Assembly: GCF_028747205.1 (NCBI RefSeq)
Contig: NZ_CP112880.1
Coordinates: 2,728,001-2,792,000 of the forward strand
Reading direction: 5' to 3'
DNA from: Streptomyces sp. CA-278952
Lineage (GTDB): Bacteria > Actinomycetota > Actinomycetes > Streptomycetales > Streptomycetaceae
Length of the DNA stretch: 64,000 bases
Made by a program: the position numbers and the translations under genes. Positions 7,951-16,708 of this stretch are shown one piece after another. The notes beneath the pieces were generated by a model, which was not told the DNA's origin, did not search any database, and was given only the letters and a program-made list of their open reading frames with translations. How positions within the stretch are numbered: the first letter of the stretch is position 1; every line of letters begins with the position of its first letter.

Positions 7951-9537
7951 TCAGACCAACGGGCAGGTGAGTGGGAGGACGCGTTCGGTCAGCCGGCCGG
8001 TGAGGACGGTGTCGGTGGCGACCGCCTCTGTCAGCCAGTCCGCCGCGGTCAGCCGGTCCACCAGCTCCCGAAGGTCGCCGGGGGCGATGGCGCACCAGGA
8101 GGAGAGGGCTTCCACGCCGAGGCCCTCGCCCTCGGGCCCCAGTCGGCCGTCGGCCGTGACGCCGGTGGCCAGGGCCAGGGCGAGCAGGCGGGCGTCGGCC
8201 GTGGTCTTGGCCTTGCGGAGCTTCTTCTCGCCGACGACTCGCTGGGCCCAGCCGCTGAGCTTGGGGCGCATCTTCCTGCCGAAGGTGAACGGGCCCGGGT
8301 CGCTCTCGTCGGGCGTCAGGGAAGGCACGTCGATGCGGGTGGGGTTCTCCGGGCGGGAGGCGATCAGCTCCTCGACCGTACCGGCGATTTTCAGCCAGCC
8401 GCACTCCAGCAGTTGCTCCACCAGGTCCTCGGGTTCCGTCAGGGGCAGCCCCTTGAGGTCCTGCCCGACGAGGTTGCCGGTACCGGACTGCGCGGTACGC
8501 AGCGTCAGCATCACCACCAGCAGGCGGGCCTCCGACCCCGGCAGGGGCGCGTCGTCGGCCACGTGGGCGAGGACGGCCCGTGCGTGATCCCACTGGGCGG
8601 GCGCGGTCAGCAGCCGGGCCACAGCCGGTTCTTCGCCTTCCGGGGCCTCCCCGATGCGGTGCAGATGCTGGAGACGGGCGGTGGCGGCGGCCTGTTCGGC
8701 TCGCTGGGCGTCGAGGCGCAGTCCGGTGTCGGCGGTGACTTCGGCCCAGGCGCTGAAGGCCTTCGCCTTGCGGGCGTGGAGGTCGGCGAGCATCGCGAGG
8801 TCGGGTTCGGCGCGCTGCTGGTAGGCGCGGAAGAGCTCGCCGAGTTCGGTGAGTTCGTCCCGCAGCGTGATGGGCCGCAGGTCGTGCGGGACGAAACGCT
8901 GCGCGATCCTCCCCCGCCGGGCGCGCTGCCGCGCCGGCCTCGGGGGCCGTGGGGGCCTCTCGGACCGGGGAGCCGGCACCTCGTGCGGGGCAACTGCCCC
9001 GGAAGCCCCGAAAGCCCCGGAAGCGGTGTGCGAGAAGTGGGGGCCGACGGCCGACACCGCCGGCGCGGGGACCGCCGCAGCCCGGGAGGCGCCGGCAGGG
9101 GCCGTCCGGTCGGGGGCCGGGGCGGTGGCGGCGATCTTCGCGGTGGGATGCGCGGCGGCGCAGCGCGAGCAGCACTCCATCACCTGCCACCAGCGCCCTT
9201 CCCGGTCCGTGACGACGGCCAGGACGACCGCGCCGCCGCACCTCCAGGGCGCGGGGCGCTCACGCGGTCCGGCGGGGCGGATGTGGGTGTGGCATTCCGT
9301 GGCCCGGCAGGCGCAGTACGCCGACGGGCGGGGGGCCGGGTCCGCGCGCAGGTGGGCCTTGAGGTGCTCGACCGCCGCCGTACGGCCGACGGCCGCGGAG
9401 GGCAGCACCTGCGCGGCGCAGGCCGGACGGCTGCACGAAACGCGTACGTCCGCCCGGCCGCGGCCGACAGGGTCCAGCCGCACCGTCCATGTGCGTCCCG
9501 TCACCCGCTCGTTCGTCGCGTGGGCCTCCACACCCAT
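7951..9537 (-). CDS. Hypothetical Cys-rich protein (528 aa)
   Basis: No family is recognised. The first 130 residues hold nine cysteines (about 35, 40, 75, 77, 82, 100, 122, 123, 126) and several histidines, spaced like one or two zinc-binding modules. A Pro/Ala-rich linker follows (about 140-215), then a mainly helical, charged region to the end. No signal peptide or membrane segment is visible. ATG 9537 has GAGGAGGG before it; the longer open frame back to 9831 enters the downstream terminator of the next gene and is rejected. The zinc-like N-terminus and helical C-terminus suggest nucleic-acid or protein binding, but this is only an inference. Confidence 0.72.
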   Translation of the reverse strand: MGVEAHATNERVTGRTWTVRLDPVGRGRADVRVSCSRPACAAQVLPSAAVGRTAAVEHLKAHLRADPAPRPSAYCACRATECHTHIRPAGPRERPAPWRCGGAVVLAVVTDREGRWWQVMECCSRCAAAHPTAKIAATAPAPDRTAPAGASRAAAVPAPAVSAVGPHFSHTASGAFGASGAVAPHEVPAPRSERPPRPPRPARQRARRGRIAQRFVPHDLRPITLRDELTELGELFRAYQQRAEPDLAMLADLHARKAKAFSAWAEVTADTGLRLDAQRAEQAAATARLQHLHRIGEAPEGEEPAVARLLTAPAQWDHARAVLAHVADDAPLPGSEARLLVVMLTLRTAQSGTGNLVGQDLKGLPLTEPEDLVEQLLECGWLKIAGTVEELIASRPENPTRIDVPSLTPDESDPGPFTFGRKMRPKLSGWAQRVVGEKKLRKAKTTADARLLALALATGVTADGRLGPEGEGLGVEALSSWCAIAPGDLRELVDRLTAADWLTEAVATDTVLTGRLTERVLPLTCPLV

Positions 9538-9819
9538 CACACCCTCCTCGACGCCTGTTTCGTCCGGCACCCCGGCACCCGGCACCCCCGCTGGCCCATG
9601 TGTCCGTGGCGCACGGCGTGTCCCATCCCGCCGCACCTGCCGCCGGTCCTGATTACGGCCCGGCCGCACAACGGGCCCACCGTGTTCTTGTCCGTAGGGG
9701 ATGTGTTTGATCCACAACGCAAACGACGGTCCGCCGTTCGGGTGACGGGCTCGGAGAGAATGTGGCCGGTTTACGGCCCTGACGGACCTCCGGCCGGGCC
9801 GTCCGCCGTGACGACGAAC

Positions 9820-9853
9820 GGCCCGGCACACGATGGTCGTCGCGTGCCGGGCC
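9820..9853 (-). terminator. Rho-independent-type hairpin downstream of the OmpA-domain gene
   Basis: Perfect 10-bp arms GGCCCGGCAC (9820-9829) and GTGCCGGGCC (9844-9853) flank a 14-base loop. It lies about 30 bp past the stop of the last Tad-locus gene and probably ends that transcript. The rest of the 345-bp gap (9538-9882) shows nothing else I can name beyond a relatively AT-rich patch near 9700-9730 that may hold the promoter of the 9537 gene. Confidence 0.75.
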
Positions 9854-9882
9854 GGGCCGTCTCCCGTGGGGTGCGGAGGAGG

Positions 9883-10524
9883 TCAGGACCCCGCGCCGCG
9901 CGGGAAGGAGACCTCCACGCGGCGGTTCTTCTTGCGGCCCTCTTCGTTGCTGTTGCTGGCGATCGGGTACTGCTCGCCGTAGCCCCGGATCTCGTACGTG
10001 ATCGTGGCGCCGAGCTCCTTCGACAGGACCCCGTGCACGGCGTCGGCGCGCTGCTTGGACAGGACGTCGCCGTGGGCCGAGGAGCCGAGGTCGTCGGTGA
10101 AGCCGAAGACGCGGACCTTGGTCGCGTTCTGCTTCTTGATCTCGGCGGCGATCGCGGCGATACGCGCATTGGCCGCCGAGCCGAGCTTCGCGCTGTCCTT
10201 GCCGAAGAGGACTTCGGCCTGGAGCGCGAACTTGATGTCGGCGTTGCTGTCCTCGCGGCGTTCCTCGCCTCCGAGGTCCTCGACGACCTGGACAATGTCG
10301 AGGACCTTCGACGGTCCGAGCGTGCCCCCGTCCGGCATCTTCAAGTCGGGGTCATTGGGATCCACCTGTACCGGTGGGACGGACTGGGCCTCCGTGCCGG
10401 GAGGGACGCTGGGGTTGTCGTCGGCCAGGGCGGGGGTGCTTCCGAACAGCGTGAGACTCGCAGCGACGAGAAACGAAGCAGCCGTCAGCCCGGCCGACCC
10501 CATGCGGGTGCGTGTGTGCGTCAT
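9883..10524 (-). CDS. Secreted OmpA-family C-terminal domain protein, last gene of the Tad locus
   Basis: A 213-residue exported protein. Residues 1-34 form a signal peptide ending TPALA before DD. The C-terminal half is an OmpA/MotB peptidoglycan-binding domain: LFGKDSAKL, VFGFTDDLGS and LSKQRADAV show the usual Asp and Arg expected to hold the peptide cross-bridge. In a monoderm it could anchor a surface appendage to peptidoglycan. The upstream lipoprotein gene ends in GTGA, so a GTG at 10536 is an alternative, translationally coupled start; ATG 10524 is given because the sequence from there reads as a compact signal peptide. Tad loci of streptomycetes often carry such a gene (inference from context). 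Confidence 0.85.
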   Translation of the reverse strand: MTHTRTRMGSAGLTAASFLVAASLTLFGSTPALADDNPSVPPGTEAQSVPPVQVDPNDPDLKMPDGGTLGPSKVLDIVQVVEDLGGEERREDSNADIKFALQAEVLFGKDSAKLGSAANARIAAIAAEIKKQNATKVRVFGFTDDLGSSAHGDVLSKQRADAVHGVLSKELGATITYEIRGYGEQYPIASNSNEEGRKKNRRVEVSFPRGAGS

Positions 10525-10532
10525 GTCCGCCG

Positions 10533-11153
10533 TCACCCGGAGATCTTTACCGACGTGGTGGCGAACGTTGGCAGAGTGAAGTCGACCTCGGTTGTCGTAC
10601 TCGGCGGTGCGGGGAACTGCATGAACACAGAAGTGGTCTTCCCGGCCAGAAGAGGCGGAATGCCGGTCGTGCACAGGCAGCGGCTCTCGGTGTCACGCAG
10701 GATGTAGTAGCGCTTCTTGCCGATCTTGTCGACAAGCGTGGCTCCGGCGACCGAGTTGGGGTTCTTCGCGAGAAGCGCCGACTCCGTGCCGGCCCACGCG
10801 GTCGTGTTCCTGGACTCCGTGCCTTCGTTCGTGATCGAGGCCTGCAGCGTGACAAAGCCACCCGCATCGCGCTGGACATGATGGATCGTCATGACGAGTC
10901 CGCTGCTGCGGACTTCCGCCAGCTTGGCATTCGGGTTCACGTTCTCGCCGACAGCCGTGTCCGGTTGCTGGTCGCCATCCTCGGCCTCGGAAGGAGAGGC
11001 CGGTGCGGATGGTGCCGCAGAGTTCTCACCACCCTGCTTGGCCTCGTCGCTGCTGGCGTCGTCGCCGCAGCCAGTGAGGGCCAGGCCGAAAACAGCTATC
11101 AGGGCGGCAGCCGCCAGCGCCCTCCGGCCCGTCGTGGTGTGCCGAATGCTCAT
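10533..11153 (-). CDS. Tad-locus lipoprotein of unknown function
   Basis: A 206-residue lipoprotein: basic N-terminus, hydrophobic stretch, and lipobox LALTGC with Cys29 as the lipidated residue. A Ser/Pro/Ala/Asp-rich tether (about 33-70) leads to a beta-rich domain with MTIHHVQRDAGGFVTLQASITN, which recalls DUF4352-like immunoglobulin folds, though this is weak. Two cysteines in CLC could form a disulfide. It overlaps the OmpA-domain gene if that gene uses its GTG start, and follows the TadG-like gene by 29 bp, so it is part of the same transcript. It may be a surface accessory of the pilus. Confidence 0.78.
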   Translation of the reverse strand: MSIRHTTTGRRALAAAALIAVFGLALTGCGDDASSDEAKQGGENSAAPSAPASPSEAEDGDQQPDTAVGENVNPNAKLAEVRSSGLVMTIHHVQRDAGGFVTLQASITNEGTESRNTTAWAGTESALLAKNPNSVAGATLVDKIGKKRYYILRDTESRCLCTTGIPPLLAGKTTSVFMQFPAPPSTTTEVDFTLPTFATTSVKISG

Positions 11154-11182
11154 GATCCGTTTCCTCTACTCATCGCTCGCTG

Positions 11183-11791
11183 TCACTGGTCGGCCAAACG
11201 CACGTCGAAGAGAGTCCTGCTCACGCTCTCCCACGGTGGAGGGCTGGCGGGCGGGATCTCGACGATCTCGCCGTTTCGGCACGTGAAGATGAAGAGGTCC
11301 TGGACTCCGTCGCTGTTAGCGTCGATGGCCTTTGGATTGGGGCAGCGGAACTCGATCAGGGCGGTCGCCTCGGCTTTGGCGAACGTGTTCTCCGAACCGG
11401 GGAGCACCGACGAGTTCACCGGCTTCCGGCCCTCGACCTCGACCTTGATCAGGTCGCGCAGGTACCCGTACGCCGGCTCGCAGAGGGTCGTGTCGGCCTC
11501 ATTGGCGGTGGCCAGCCGTTCCGCGGCGGCGCAGGGCGGAACGAAGGACACACCCAGGAAGATGTCCAGGGTGTTGCCGGGGAGCGAGGCGTAGAATCCC
11601 GTCCCGAAATTGTCCCGCGCCTTCTGGGCGGCGGCCAGTGCGGCGGCGTCCGCCGCTCCCTGGGAACTGTTGCGCAGAGCGGAGGCCTTGCCGACGGCGA
11701 AGAAGGCCAACGCAAGGAAGAGCAGGGTCGCCACCATCATGATGTAGATGGGGAAGGCCTGCCCTCCGTCGCGGTGGGAACGACCGGTCAT
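11183..11791 (-). CDS. TadG/TadE-like pilus assembly protein
   Basis: A 202-residue protein with one membrane helix at residues 11-33, preceded by the DGGQAFPIY motif. It continues into the RNSSQGAADAAALAAAQKARD stretch, split by Asp/Ala repeats, that is diagnostic of Tad_N/TadG proteins. The rest is extracytoplasmic and holds three cysteines. Its ATG overlaps the pilin stop codon (TGATG), so translation is coupled to the pilin. TadE/F/G proteins are minor pilins or assembly factors of Flp pili. The open frame extends to 12229, but that extension runs across the pilin gene and is rejected. Confidence 0.85.
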   Translation of the reverse strand: MTGRSHRDGGQAFPIYIMMVATLLFLALAFFAVGKASALRNSSQGAADAAALAAAQKARDNFGTGFYASLPGNTLDIFLGVSFVPPCAAAERLATANEADTTLCEPAYGYLRDLIKVEVEGRKPVNSSVLPGSENTFAKAEATALIEFRCPNPKAIDANSDGVQDLFIFTCRNGEIVEIPPASPPPWESVSRTLFDVRLADQ

Positions 11792-12021
11792 CACTGGGCG
11801 GTGATGGAATCCACCAGTCCACGGATACGCGCCGAGATCGCTCCGCCGATGCCCGTCGCCACGATCGCCCCGATGATCGCCACGACTACCAGGACGATGC
11901 CCAGGTACTCGAACGCCGTCTGACCTCGGTCCTTCGCCGCGTAGCGCTTCTGGATGCTGCTGACGGCGGTGTTGGCCCAGCCGTTGACGCGGATGACGGT
12001 CTTCAGTGTGATGTCCGACAT
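11791..12021 (-). CDS. Flp-type (type IVb) major pilin candidate
   Basis: A 76-residue prepilin. After a 33-residue leader, the cleavage context KDRG/QTAFEY (Gly33, Glu38, Tyr39) is followed by a hydrophobic helix, LGIVLVVVAIIGAIVATGIG, and a short tail. Gly at -1, Glu at +5 and Tyr at +6 are the hallmarks of Flp pilins cut by an A24 prepilin peptidase. ATG 12021 has GGAGGGG seven bases upstream. The gene lies just below the two-component pair, with a 200-bp gap (12022-12225) that may hold its own promoter, as expected for the most abundant pilus component. Its stop overlaps the TadG-like start. Confidence 0.9.
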   Translation of the reverse strand: MSDITLKTVIRVNGWANTAVSSIQKRYAAKDRGQTAFEYLGIVLVVVAIIGAIVATGIGGAISARIRGLVDSITAQ

Positions 12022-12225
12022 GGTGTTCCCCTCCGGGTTCGGCCGACCGATTGCCGGCCGACTCGCACGTTCTTGCGGTGCCGTCCTCGGTACCGGCTTC
12101 CTCCCGGCCGGTACCGTGGGCGACGCGAGAAACATAGGGGGGAATTATCGCTCGCCCAGAGGGCCCGTGGGCCCATTTCCGGGCCCAAAAGGCGTTCAGT
12201 TTCGCCTCGTTGCGCGATCGCTCGG

Positions 12226-13260
12226 TCATGGCTGCCCCCCGGAGGTCCGGGACGCGGTGCCGAGCCAGTGGGCGATCGCCTCGCTGCGGGTGGTGCTGTG
12301 GAGCTTCGTGAAGATGCGGTTGATGTGGTTCTTGACCGTCTTCTCACTGATGAAGCAGGTGGCGGCGATCTGCTGATTACTCATTCCGGACGCAATCAGG
12401 TCCATGACCTCCACCTCCCGCGAACTCAGCTTGTACTGTTGCCTATTGGGGGCGAGCGCCGACCCCCCGGACAGAGAAGACTGTCCCACAGAAGGTTGCA
12501 GTTGCGAAAGACTTCCCGAAGTTTCGAGGGGGCGTGGAGGTGCGTGCACGGGTACGGGCGCTGCCGTCAGCGCCGGTCCAAGCCCCTCGGGCAGGGCGCC
12601 CCGGGGCGGGGACGATCCCGTGCGCATGTGGGCCAGCAGGGCGTCGGCCGCTGTGGCGGTGAAGTTCGCGCGGCCGTCCTTCGTGTCGCGTACCGCCCGC
12701 ACGAGTTGGTCCGCCGTGAACTCGCCGTGCACCAGATAGCCGCCCGCGCCCAGGCGCAGCGCCTCGTGGACGATCTCGCTCTCGCGGCTGTACGTCAGCA
12801 TCAGCACGGGCGCGATGCCGACCAGGTGAGGCAGAGCCGAGATGCCGTCCACGCCGGGCATCCGGACGTCGAGCAGGACCACGTCGGGGCGGTGCTGGAA
12901 CGTCTTCTCGTAGGCCTCGCGGCCGTCCTCCGCCTCTGCCACGACCTGGATGTCGGCCCGGCCGGAGAGCAGGACGCCCAGTCCCGCCCGGACCACCGGG
13001 TTGTCGTCCGCGATCACCACCCGGAGCCGGGCTGACTCGGGAGCTGCAGGCGCCTGCGGGAAGGGGGATGCCGTGGGCCCTCCGAACGCGGGGTACGAAG
13101 TCGGCGCGGCCGGGTGCTGGATCGCAGTGTGCTGGTGTCCGGGCTCTCCGGCGGGGCCGGGGGCCGGGGTGAGTGGGATGTACGACGACGTGTGCTGGGG
13201 GGCGGGGTGGTGAGCCGCCGCCCCGCCGTGGTTCGGCGCAGTGGAGACATCGTCCGGCAT
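12226..13260 (-). CDS. NarL/LuxR-type response regulator in the Tad locus
   Basis: A 344-residue regulator. Residues 1-75 are a Pro/Ala/His-rich disordered leader. The receiver domain (about 78-200) has the acidic pair DD (85-86), phosphoacceptor Asp131 in VVLLDVRMPG and Thr156, but the usual conserved Lys is replaced by His178 (GGYLVHGEF). A linker leads to a LuxR helix-turn-helix (about 277-325: LSSREVEVMDLIASGMSNQQ and KTVKNHINRIF). ATG 13260 follows GAGGAGG. It is 14 bp downstream of its cognate kinase. It probably controls pilus genes (inference from position). Confidence 0.92.
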   Translation of the reverse strand: MPDDVSTAPNHGGAAAHHPAPQHTSSYIPLTPAPGPAGEPGHQHTAIQHPAAPTSYPAFGGPTASPFPQAPAAPESARLRVVIADDNPVVRAGLGVLLSGRADIQVVAEAEDGREAYEKTFQHRPDVVLLDVRMPGVDGISALPHLVGIAPVLMLTYSRESEIVHEALRLGAGGYLVHGEFTADQLVRAVRDTKDGRANFTATAADALLAHMRTGSSPPRGALPEGLGPALTAAPVPVHAPPRPLETSGSLSQLQPSVGQSSLSGGSALAPNRQQYKLSSREVEVMDLIASGMSNQQIAATCFISEKTVKNHINRIFTKLHSTTRSEAIAHWLGTASRTSGGQP

Positions 13261-13274
13261 GCTGCGACCTCCTC

Positions 13275-14711
13275 TCAGGGTCGTTGTGACGGGCGGGGGG
13301 TCGAGACGCTCTCGGGCACAAACGACGGCGAGGGCGGTGGCGAAGACGCGGGCGGTGGGGCGGGCGACTGCGCCGGGGTGGGCAGGGAGGCCGACGGGGT
13401 GTTCTCCCCGGCGGCCGGGCTCGTCAGCGCCGCCAGGGGGAGCTCCACCCGCACCTCCGTGCCCTTCTCCGCGTTCCCTCGGCCGATCCGGATGCGGGCC
13501 CCGATGGAGGCGGCCCGCTCCACCATGCCGACGAGGCCGAAGTGGCCGGCCCTGCGGAGGGTGTCGAGCGTCGTTCCGGCGGGGAGGCCGCGCCCGTCGT
13601 CGTACACGCTGATGCGAAGCATGTCGCCCTTCACGCCGGCGAGGACGATCAGATACGAGGGGCCGGCATGGCGGTGGGCGTTCTCCAGTGCCTCGGAGGC
13701 AACGGTGAGGAGTTGCCGGGCGACCGCCTGCGGCACGGGCGGGACCGGGGTCTCCTCGGCGAGGCGGCGGAAGGTGGCCGTGACCGGGTGGCGGTCGGTG
13801 AAGTCTTGGGCCTGGGCCGCCAGTTCCGCGACCAGGTCGACGCCGCCCTCCAGGCCCTGCTCCCGGCGCAGGTCGGTGAGCAGTTCCCTGGATTCCGCGG
13901 CGGCCCGGCGGGCGGCGCGGGCGACCAGTTCCGCCTGGAGCTTCACGGTGGGCGGGTCCATGCGGCCGGCCGAGCCCGCCAGCCCGTCGGCGGCCAGCGC
14001 CAGACCGTGCAGGGTCTTGGCGACCGAGTCGTGCATCTCCCGGGCCAGGCGGGTGCGCTCGCCCTCCACCGCCTCGTTCACCGCCAGCCGCGCCCGGGTC
14101 TCGGTGAGCGCCTGGGTGGCTGTCCCAAAGCGCAGGAGGAGATTGCGCAGGGTGACACCGACCGCCCCGGCGATCACGCAGAAACCGGGCAGGAGCAGGG
14201 CCGGCGCCCCGCCCGGCTCCAGCTTCGGGACGCTCGCGTACACGCCGAAGACGATGACCACCTGGAGCGCCGCGAAGACCGCCGCACCGCGCCAGCCCTG
14301 GACCAGGCCGGCCAGCAGCGGGGTGCAGACGGTGACGTACGCGAGGGTCGACTCGGGGGTCGCCGTGATCAGCAGCAGTGCGCCGAAGGACACGTCGACA
14401 GCCAGGAGCCAGGGGTGGCGCAGGAGCACCGGGCCGAACCGCTCCCAGTCCCGGAACAGCAGGTACGAGCCCATGAAGGTGACCAGGATCGCCGAACCGA
14501 CGAACCAGGTGGGCAGGCCCGGGGCGGTGCGGCTGATGGCGTACGGGGTCGCTATGGCGATCATCGCCAGGCGGAAGCCGAAGACCTGGCGGCACATCGC
14601 CTGCAGCGCGTTGACCTGGATGGCGAAGGCCGGGCGGGCCGGGGTGCCGGCGTGGGCGCGGGCCAGCTCGGCGGCCAGTCCGGGCTGGGCGTTGCTGAGT
14701 TGGTATGCCAT
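13275..14711 (-). CDS. Membrane sensor histidine kinase of the NarL (HisKA_3) type
   Basis: A 478-residue kinase. Residues about 45-190 contain five to six membrane segments with short loops and no large sensor domain, suggesting membrane or intramembrane sensing. The dimerisation and phosphorylation box LAREMHDSVAKTLHG places the phospho-His at 227. The ATPase domain shows the N-box SEALENAHRHAG and the G-box YDDGRGLPAG, then GLVGMVERA. The tail after 430 is a Pro/Ser-rich disordered extension. It precedes the response regulator in the same transcript. A 133-bp gap separates it from tadC, so it may have its own promoter. Confidence 0.92.
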   Translation of the reverse strand: MAYQLSNAQPGLAAELARAHAGTPARPAFAIQVNALQAMCRQVFGFRLAMIAIATPYAISRTAPGLPTWFVGSAILVTFMGSYLLFRDWERFGPVLLRHPWLLAVDVSFGALLLITATPESTLAYVTVCTPLLAGLVQGWRGAAVFAALQVVIVFGVYASVPKLEPGGAPALLLPGFCVIAGAVGVTLRNLLLRFGTATQALTETRARLAVNEAVEGERTRLAREMHDSVAKTLHGLALAADGLAGSAGRMDPPTVKLQAELVARAARRAAAESRELLTDLRREQGLEGGVDLVAELAAQAQDFTDRHPVTATFRRLAEETPVPPVPQAVARQLLTVASEALENAHRHAGPSYLIVLAGVKGDMLRISVYDDGRGLPAGTTLDTLRRAGHFGLVGMVERAASIGARIRIGRGNAEKGTEVRVELPLAALTSPAAGENTPSASLPTPAQSPAPPPASSPPPSPSFVPESVSTPRPSQRP

Positions 14712-14844
14712 GTGCCTGTCACCTCCGTCTCGTGCCCCGCATCACTCGTGCACCGGATCACTCGTGCTCCGTAAGTCCGGCCTCCGGCTTCAGCGGGCGT
14801 TCCGGAACGTAGGAGTTCCGTCCCCATCCCGCCCGTCGTTCATG

Positions 14845-15732
14845 TCAGCCCCCCGTGAGGAACGAGAAGTCGACGTTGGCTCCGTAGACGAATCCGACAG
14901 TGAGAAGAACGAGAGTGCCGGGAAGGAGGAACGTGGTCACCGCGAACGTGGCCTTCGGGATCGCCCTGGCCGCCTTGCGGCGGGCGTTCTGGGCGTCGGT
15001 GCGGCGCATGTCGTTGGCGATCTGAATGAGCGTCTCGACGATCGGCGCGCCCAGCTCCTCGCCCTGCTGGAGCGTCGTGACGAACATGGCGACCTGTTCG
15101 GAGTCGTTGCGTCTGCGCAGTTCCTCGAAGGCCTGGCGGCGGCTGACGCCCATGTCCATCTGCCGGAGGGTGATGCGCAGCTCGTCCGACCAGGGGCCTT
15201 CGTACTTCTCCGCGACCCGGTCCAGCGCCTGCCGGAAGCCCAGCCCGGCGGAGACGACGACGGCCAGCACGTCGAGGAAGTCCGGCAGGGTCCGCTCGAT
15301 GTGCTCACGGCGCACTCGGATCGCCGACCAGATCCCGGCCTCCACCCAGAACAGGCCGAAGGCGACCATCAGCAGGGCCAGGAACAACTGGCCGCGCAGG
15401 AGCATCGAGAACGCGCCGAGGAGGCCCAGCGCTCCGTAGACCGCGCGGCGGGCCGCGTAACGGTCGAGGGTGAGGCCGCCGGGGTTGCCCGCCAGGTCGA
15501 TCTGGCGGCGCTTCTTGTTGACGGCCTTGGGGCCCATCATCCGCAGCACCAAGGGGGCCCAGCGGATGCCGAGGCGGTCGATGCCGGAGCCGACCGCACT
15601 GGTGCGGGAGGCCCCGGACTCCAGGGCGACGGCCAAATCGCTGGGGAGTTTGGCGTCGGCCCGGTACATCCGGATGCCGTGGATGGCCCCGTAGACGGCG
15701 AGGCCGACGACCAGGGCTAGCAGCAGGTCCAT
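14845..15732 (-). CDS. tadC: TadC, type II secretion F-family inner membrane protein
   Basis: A 295-residue membrane protein of the GspF/TadC family: an N-terminal helix, a paired helix region near 105-140, and two C-terminal helices (TTFLLPGTLVLLTVGFVY). The cytoplasmic part with FLDVLAVVVSAGLGFRQALD and RMDMGVSRRQAFEEL-like segments is the conserved T2SSF domain. With TadB it forms the platform on which the CpaF ATPase acts. It starts 21 bp after tadB ends. C-terminal residues reach VDFSFLTGG, a normal end for this family. Confidence 0.9.
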   Translation of the reverse strand: MDLLLALVVGLAVYGAIHGIRMYRADAKLPSDLAVALESGASRTSAVGSGIDRLGIRWAPLVLRMMGPKAVNKKRRQIDLAGNPGGLTLDRYAARRAVYGALGLLGAFSMLLRGQLFLALLMVAFGLFWVEAGIWSAIRVRREHIERTLPDFLDVLAVVVSAGLGFRQALDRVAEKYEGPWSDELRITLRQMDMGVSRRQAFEELRRRNDSEQVAMFVTTLQQGEELGAPIVETLIQIANDMRRTDAQNARRKAARAIPKATFAVTTFLLPGTLVLLTVGFVYGANVDFSFLTGG

Positions 15733-15753
15733 GGCGGTTCTTCTCCCAGCTCG

Positions 15754-16698
15754 TCAGACGTCGATACGGGACAGGCGGCGGATAACCATGAAGCCGATGG
15801 CGTACAGAGCGATGGCCACGACCACCGCCACCTGGCCGAAGAACGCCCCCGTCATGCGGTCCAGCGCCCCGGGCATGACCGCGTTCATCAGCAGCATCGC
15901 CCCGATTCCGAAGAGGGGTACCGCGTACGCGGTCACGGTGACCTGGGAGAGCTGGGTCTTGACCTCGCGGCGGGTCTCCTTGCGCTCCTCCAGGGTCTCG
16001 GTGAGGTTGCGCAGCGAGCTGACGACCGTACCGCCGGCCCGGTTGGAGAGAACCAGCGTGGTGACGAGAACGACGAGTTCGCGGGACGGCAGGCGGTCGG
16101 TCAGCTCGCTGAGCGCGTCCTCCAGGGGCTCGCCGACGGCCAGCCGCCTGGCGACCCGGGCCAGCTCCTCGCCGGCCGGGTCCTCCAGTTCCTCGGCCGC
16201 CATCGACAGGGAGGTACGCAGGGCCAGGCCCGCCTGGGTCGCGTTGGCGAGGATCCGGGAGAGCTCGGGGAGCTGGTTGATGAAGCGCTCGGTGCGCTTG
16301 ACCCGCTGCCAGTTGAGGAACGCGTTGGTGCCCCAGAGACCGATCAGGGCGGCGACCGGGCCGAAGAACGCGGCGAGCAGGGAGGAGGCGATCATCCAGA
16401 GCCCCGCCATCGCGACGAGCGCGTAGACGAAGAACTCGCCGGGTGTGATGTCCATGCCGGTCGCCGCGAGCTTCAGCTCCAGTCTCCGGCCGAGCGCGGT
16501 GGCGCGCAGTCTGCGGTCGAAACCCTTGAAGCGGCGGCGGCGGCCCGTCTCCGGGATCTGCCCGACGTGGGAGAGCCGGTCGACGAGGGCGTCGCGGTCG
16601 GCCTTGCCGCCGGAGTAGGCGTGCAGGCCGATCACGCCGAGGACGCAGGCCAGCAGCGTGACGCCGACGGTGACCAGGGGGAGGTTGACGTTGTCCAT
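15754..16698 (-). CDS. tadB: TadB, type II secretion F-family inner membrane protein
   Basis: A 314-residue platform protein with an N-terminal helix (LPLVTVGVTLLACVLGVIG), a central helix pair around 120-150, and two C-terminal helices. The conserved cytoplasmic domain includes LPELSRILANATQAGLALRT and EDALSELTDRLPSRELVVLV, characteristic of T2SSF proteins. It begins 10 bp after cpaF ends, so the two are almost certainly co-translated. It acts with TadC in the cytoplasmic membrane to assemble Flp pili. Confidence 0.9.
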   Translation of the reverse strand: MDNVNLPLVTVGVTLLACVLGVIGLHAYSGGKADRDALVDRLSHVGQIPETGRRRRFKGFDRRLRATALGRRLELKLAATGMDITPGEFFVYALVAMAGLWMIASSLLAAFFGPVAALIGLWGTNAFLNWQRVKRTERFINQLPELSRILANATQAGLALRTSLSMAAEELEDPAGEELARVARRLAVGEPLEDALSELTDRLPSRELVVLVTTLVLSNRAGGTVVSSLRNLTETLEERKETRREVKTQLSQVTVTAYAVPLFGIGAMLLMNAVMPGALDRMTGAFFGQVAVVVAIALYAIGFMVIRRLSRIDV

Positions 16699-16708
16699 GG
16701 CTCGGTAC

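Noticed and set aside
7801..10707. A plus-strand open frame of about 970 codons
   Set aside because: It is antisense to the Cys-rich and OmpA-domain genes; no motif is visible.
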